Under the pieces are notes generated by a model, which saw only the letters and a program-made list of their open reading frames with translations, did no database searches and was not told the DNA's origin. 64,000 nt of DNA from Vibrio europaeus (GTDB taxonomy: Bacteria; Pseudomonadota; Gammaproteobacteria; Enterobacterales; Vibrionaceae), in contig NZ_LUAX01000003.1 in the NCBI RefSeq assembly GCF_001695575.1, positions 1 to 64,000 of the forward strand, written 5' to 3'. Both the position numbers and the translations under genes were made by a program. Below, one piece after another: positions 60,549 through 64,000 of the stretch (positions are counted from its first letter, which is position 1; every line of letters begins with the position of its first letter).

Positions 60549-61778
60549 GTGATCAGAAATTTTGCTGAATTAGAGTTAGACCCTAATTTACTCCTCGCAA
60601 TCGAAGAAATGGGTTACGACCGCCCAACGCAAATTCAAGCTGAAGCCATTCCACAAGCTTTAGATGGCCGAGATATTTTAGCTTCTGCACCGACGGGGAC
60701 AGGTAAAACCGCAGCGTTTGTCTTGCCTGCTCTGCAATATTTGCAAGATTTTCCTCGCCGTAAACCAGGACCTGCGCGCATTCTAATATTGACGCCAACT
60801 CGTGAGCTAGCGATGCAGGTTGCCGATCAAGCGCGCGCACTGGCTAAGCACACTAAGCTCAATATCTTCACCATTACTGGTGGCGTTCAGTATCAAGAGC
60901 ACGCTGAAATCTTAGGTAAAACTCAAGATATCGTCGTCGCGACGCCAGGACGTTTGATGGAGTACATCAACGCTGAACGTTTTGACTGTCGAGCGATTGA
61001 ATGGCTGATCCTAGATGAAGCAGACCGCATGCTAGACATGGGCTTTGGTCCAACTGTCGACCGCCTCTCGGCGGAGTGTCGTTGGCGTAAACAAACTTTA
61101 CTCTTCTCAGCGACGCTAGAAGGTAAAGGTGTTGAAGGTTTTACTGCAGACCTACTTAAAGAGCCAGCAGAGATAGACGCAGAGCCTTCACGTCGTGAGC
61201 GCAAAAAGATCGCCCAATGGTATCACCGTGCTGACGATATGACGCACAAACTTGAGCTGCTGAAAAAGATCATCAACGACCAAGCTGAGCGCTCAATCGT
61301 GTTCCTAAAAACGCGTGAACGCTTATCTGAGCTACGTGTGGAACTTGAGAAAGCACAAATCCCTTGTGCATGGATCCAAGGAGAAATGCCTCAAGATCGC
61401 CGTAACAATGCGATTGCCCGCTTCCGTGATGGCAGCGTCAACGTTCTTCTAGCGACCGATGTTGCTGCTCGCGGTATCGACCTTCCAGATGTTAGCCACG
61501 TGATCAACTACGATATGCCGCGCAGCGCTGACGTGTATCTGCATCGTATCGGCCGTACCGCACGTGCAGGTAAGAAAGGTAACGCTATCTCATTAGTCGA
61601 AGCACACGACCAACCAATGATGGATCGCGTTGCTCGCTACGTAAAAGAAGAGATCAAAGAGCGCTTCATTAAAGAAATGCGTCCAAAGCACAAGAAGCCG
61701 ACATTCAAGAAGAAGAAAAAAGACGACAAGAAAAAGTCTGTCGCTAAAGGCAAAAAGAAAGTCGCTAAGAAGAAGTAG
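60549..61778 (+). CDS. srmB: ATP-dependent RNA helicase SrmB
   Basis: A DEAD-box helicase for early 50S assembly. The 409-aa protein has all the motifs: Q motif (PTQIQAEAIPQAL), APTGTGKT near 48, DEAD near 155, SAT, and HRIGRTARAG near 330. The tail is very Lys-rich (KKKKKDDKKK type). It starts with GTG at 60549, eight bases after TGGAG; a TATAAT at about 60493 is a likely -10. Its 3' UTR holds an octamer array before the terminator. Confidence 0.95.
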   Translation: MIRNFAELELDPNLLLAIEEMGYDRPTQIQAEAIPQALDGRDILASAPTGTGKTAAFVLPALQYLQDFPRRKPGPARILILTPTRELAMQVADQARALAKHTKLNIFTITGGVQYQEHAEILGKTQDIVVATPGRLMEYINAERFDCRAIEWLILDEADRMLDMGFGPTVDRLSAECRWRKQTLLFSATLEGKGVEGFTADLLKEPAEIDAEPSRRERKKIAQWYHRADDMTHKLELLKKIINDQAERSIVFLKTRERLSELRVELEKAQIPCAWIQGEMPQDRRNNAIARFRDGSVNVLLATDVAARGIDLPDVSHVINYDMPRSADVYLHRIGRTARAGKKGNAISLVEAHDQPMMDRVARYVKEEIKERFIKEMRPKHKKPTFKKKKKDDKKKSVAKGKKKVAKKK

Positions 61779-61783
61779 CGGAA

Positions 61784-61881
61784 GAGCTAGAGAGCTAGAG
61801 AGCTAGAGAGCTAGAGAGCTAGAGAGCTAGAGAGCTAGAGAGCTAGAGAGCTAGAGAGCTAGAGAGCTAGAGAGCTAGAGA
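61784..61881 (+). repeat. Tandem octamer array, about 12 copies of GAGCTAGA
   Basis: Twelve perfect head-to-tail copies of GAGCTAGA begin six bases after the srmB stop codon and end ten bases before its terminator stem. The array would be transcribed as 3' UTR. Each unit holds a CTAG and an AGCT palindrome. Confidence 0.97.
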
Positions 61882-61890
61882 AATTTTGGA

Positions 61891-61919
61891 GGGTTGATGT
61901 GTGAGCATCAACCCTTTTT
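61891..61919 (+). terminator. Terminator of srmB
   Basis: GGGTTGATG / CATCAACCC stem with a 6-nt loop, then TTTTTG. Confidence 0.9.
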
Positions 61920-61944
61920 GTTTGTGGATGCTTCGCTATCGATG

Positions 61945-62150
61945 CGGGAACGGGCTACGCCCTATGGATAACTAGATAACTAGATAACTAGATAACTAGA
62001 TAACTAGATAACTAGATAACTAGATAACTAGATAACTAGATAACTAAAGTTGCTCCGCTATGGTTGAAAGGTCAACTCTAGCTTTCCAGAAGGGCGAAGC
62101 CCGATCCCGTTTTCCATAAGCGAAGCGATCCATAGGACGAAGTCCGTTCT
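61945..62150. repeat. Inverted-repeat element enclosing the second octamer array
   Basis: The left arm GGGAACGGGCTACGCCCTATGG-type text (61945-61967, read by position) is mirrored by 62129-62150 (TCCATAGGACGAAGTCCG is its imperfect complement). A further inner copy (GGGCGAAGCCCGATCCCG at about 62091-62109) adds another stem. The same arms bound the element at 44394-44711. No ORF. Confidence 0.7.
61967..62046 (+). repeat. Tandem octamer array, 10 copies of GATAACTA
   Basis: Ten perfect copies of GATAACTA begin at the inner end of the left arm of the inverted-repeat element. The unit differs from that of the first array (GAGAGCTA in the same phase) at two of eight positions. Confidence 0.97.
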
Positions 62151-62168
62151 AACCCCCTAGACAAAAAA

Positions 62169-62192
62169 ATGCCGCCTTAACTAAGGCGGCAT
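62169..62192 (-). terminator. Terminator downstream of prfC
   Basis: ATGCCGCCTTA / TAAGGCGGCAT stem, 2-nt loop, T7 on the minus strand. It is separated from prfC by the palindrome at 62218-62337. Confidence 0.9.
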
Positions 62193-62217
62193 TGATACAA
62201 CTGAGATTATCACTCCA

Positions 62218-62340
62218 TCTTCAAAGCATTTGTTGTGAGAGCAAGGCGACAAGTAAACTCAGCCTTGGGAGCGTAGTACACTACGTGACCAAGGTGAGTT
62301 TACGCAGTCAACACCGCTATCGCAGCAAAGGCGAAGAAGA
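62218..62340. repeat. Long imperfect palindrome abutting the prfC stop codon
   Basis: A core stem pairs GTAAACTCA (62253-62261) with TGAGTTTAC (62295-62303), then CCTTGG with CCAAGG and GTAGT with ACTAC. Outer arms (TCTTC...GCAAGGCGACA and its imperfect complement) extend it to 62340, the base before the prfC stop codon. No ORF. Confidence 0.75.
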
Positions 62341-63930
62341 TTAGTGTTCGCGAGTTGCGCGGAATTCAACCTCTGGAAAACGCTCTTTCGCTAGATTCAA
62401 GTTCACCATAGTTGGCGCGATGTAAGTTAGGTTATCACCACCATCTAGTGCTAGGTTGGTTTGGTTCTTACGCTGGAACTCATCCAGTTTCTTACCATCT
62501 TCACACTCTACCCAGCGTGCGGTTGCGACGTTTACGCTTTCGTAGATCGCTTCTACGTTGTATTCCGCTTTCAGGCGCGCTACAACGACGTCAAACTGAA
62601 GTACACCTACCGCACCTACGATTAGATCGTTGTTTTGTAGTGGGCGGAATACCTGTACTGCACCTTCTTCAGAAAGCTGTACTAGACCTTTTAGTAGCTG
62701 TTTCTGCTTCAGTGGATCTCTTAGGCGAATACGGCGGAATAGCTCTGGAGCAAAGTTAGGAATGCCTGAGAACTTCAGCGCTTCACCTTGAGTAAAGGTA
62801 TCACCAATCTGGATTGTACCGTGGTTGTGTAGACCAATAATATCACCTGCATAAGCGTTTTCTGCACGTGCACGGTCACCAGCCATAAAGGTTACCGCAT
62901 CAGAAATATTGATTTGCTTACCGAGACGCACGTGATTCATCTTCATACCTTGCTTGTAGGTACCCGATACAATACGCATGAATGCAATACGGTCACGGTG
63001 CTTAGGATCCATGTTGGCTTGGATCTTAAATACGAACCCAGAGAAGTTTTCTTCAGTAGCTTCTACTGAACGCTCGTTAGCTTCGCGCGTCTGAGGAGCA
63101 GGTGCCCACTTAGTAAGACCTTCTAGCATGTGGTCAACACCAAAGTTACCTAGTGCAGTACCAAAATAGACGGGGGTTAATTCACCTTGCAGGAACAGCT
63201 CAAGATCAAACTCAGGACAAGCTCCCATAACTAACTCAAGCTCCTCTCGGACACTTTCAGCAAGGTCTGCGCCCACTGCTTCGTCTAGCTCTGGATTATC
63301 AAGCCCTTTGATGGTGCGTACTTCTTGAATCTCATGACCATGACCAGATTCATAAAGAATCGTTTCATCACGGTGAATGTGATAAACGCCTTTAAACTCT
63401 TTACCACAACCGATTGGCCAAGAGATAGGCGCACACATCATGCCTAGCTCACTTTCAACCTCGTCTAGGACTTCCATTGGGTCACGAACATCGCGGTCTA
63501 ATTTGTTCATGAAAGTGACGATTGGTGTATCACGTAAACGTGTTACTTCCATCAATTTACGAGTACGGTCCTCGACACCTTTCGCTGCGTCGATTACCAT
63601 CAAACAGGAGTCAACCGCCGTCAGTGTACGATAAGTATCTTCCGAGAAGTCTTCGTGTCCAGGGGTATCGAGAAGGTTCACCAAACAATCGTTGAACGGA
63701 AACTGCATTACAGACGTTGTTACCGAGATACCACGCTCTTTCTCCATCTCCATCCAGTCAGATTTTGCGTGTTGAGCTGAGCCACGGCCTTTGACAGTAC
63801 CCGCTGTTTGGATAGCACGTCCGAACAATAGTACTTTTTCTGTAATCGTGGTTTTACCCGCATCCGGGTGCGAGATAATAGCGAATGTTCTACGTTTAGA
63901 CACTTCGCCTAGAAATGGAGTATTTGACAT
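62341..63930 (-). CDS. prfC: Peptide chain release factor 3
   Basis: RF3 is the GTPase that removes RF1 and RF2 from the ribosome after termination. The 529-aa protein has G1 SHPDAGKTT at 20-28, DTPGHEDF near 88 and NKLDRD near 142, followed by EF-G-like domains II and III. Length and motifs are normal. Together with prfB the window encodes two of the three release factors. Confidence 0.98.
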   Translation of the reverse strand: MSNTPFLGEVSKRRTFAIISHPDAGKTTITEKVLLFGRAIQTAGTVKGRGSAQHAKSDWMEMEKERGISVTTSVMQFPFNDCLVNLLDTPGHEDFSEDTYRTLTAVDSCLMVIDAAKGVEDRTRKLMEVTRLRDTPIVTFMNKLDRDVRDPMEVLDEVESELGMMCAPISWPIGCGKEFKGVYHIHRDETILYESGHGHEIQEVRTIKGLDNPELDEAVGADLAESVREELELVMGACPEFDLELFLQGELTPVYFGTALGNFGVDHMLEGLTKWAPAPQTREANERSVEATEENFSGFVFKIQANMDPKHRDRIAFMRIVSGTYKQGMKMNHVRLGKQINISDAVTFMAGDRARAENAYAGDIIGLHNHGTIQIGDTFTQGEALKFSGIPNFAPELFRRIRLRDPLKQKQLLKGLVQLSEEGAVQVFRPLQNNDLIVGAVGVLQFDVVVARLKAEYNVEAIYESVNVATARWVECEDGKKLDEFQRKNQTNLALDGGDNLTYIAPTMVNLNLAKERFPEVEFRATREH

Positions 63931-64000
63931 GAAAGGTTCTTCTTCTGTCTAAGCGCTAGAGAAGGCAAGTAATACCCTAGCGTAAATGGTCGATTCAATT

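Noticed and set aside
61784..62046. CRISPR array
   Set aside because: The repeats are contiguous octamers without spacers and no cas gene is in the window.

Overview
The window is a stretch of a Vibrio chromosome. The genes and their order closely follow the Vibrio cholerae block from clpB to prfC (VC0711 down to about VC0659, from memory): clpB, rluD, bamD, raiA, pheA, nspS-mbaA, plzA, aroF-tyrA, btsSR, nagZ, ispH-ileS-ribF, hlyU, nhaR, nptA, thyA-lgt-ptsP-rppH, mutH, vpsR, lysS, prfB, srmB, prfC. The first 487 bases are the 5' end of a 16S rRNA gene on the minus strand, with an rrn-type leader and promoter behind it. Almost everything is core genome. I see no prophage, transposase, CRISPR array or defence island. 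The accessory material is short repeats between genes.

Layout. 1-0.9 kb: start of an rrn operon. 1-6.3 kb: heat-shock ClpB, pseudouridine synthase and outer-membrane assembly genes. 6.4-13.9 kb: a MltF-like transglycosylase, the ribosome-hibernation factor raiA, the attenuated pheL-pheA unit, then the norspermidine sensor pair nspS-mbaA and yjjX. 14-19.7 kb: slt-trpR, ettA, a PilZ protein and a LytM peptidase. 19.8-22 kb: aroF-tyrA with TyrR boxes. 22.2-30 kb: a BtsSR-type two-component system, peptidoglycan-recycling genes (nagZ, anmK, murQ), a lipoprotein and a CstA/BtsT-family transporter. 30-41.1 kb: M16 peptidase, ribF-ileS-lspA-fkpB-ispH, murJ, rpsT. 41.2-44.3 kb: hlyU, nhaR, nptA. 44.8-51.7 kb: rppH-ptsP-TSUP-lgt-thyA and divergent mutH. 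51.8-64 kb: tas, two small genes, vpsR, lysS, prfB, brnQ, trmN6, srmB, prfC.

Themes. Four genes belong to cyclic-di-GMP and biofilm control (nspS, mbaA, plzA, vpsR). Regulation can be read directly in several places: a sigma-32 promoter for clpB, a Phe-rich leader peptide plus attenuator for pheA, TyrR boxes for aroF-tyrA, paired CRP-like sites before raiA, a Pho-box-like repeat before nptA, and the programmed +1 frameshift in prfB.

The most unusual signals lie between genes. (1) Five direct repeats at an exact 20-bp period sit in front of the CstA/BtsT-type transporter and match the BtsR operator, 4 kb from a btsSR pair. (2) Three perfect and three near-perfect DnaA boxes, with clustered GATC sites, lie between rppH and mutH. 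(3) An unlisted 39-codon gene with a perfect Shine-Dalgarno sequence lies near a DUF1127-like gene. (4) Two different but related octamer tandem arrays lie inside an inverted-repeat element after srmB, and a sister element with a nested palindrome lies after nptA. (5) Two further long palindromes abut the stop codons of hlyU and prfC.
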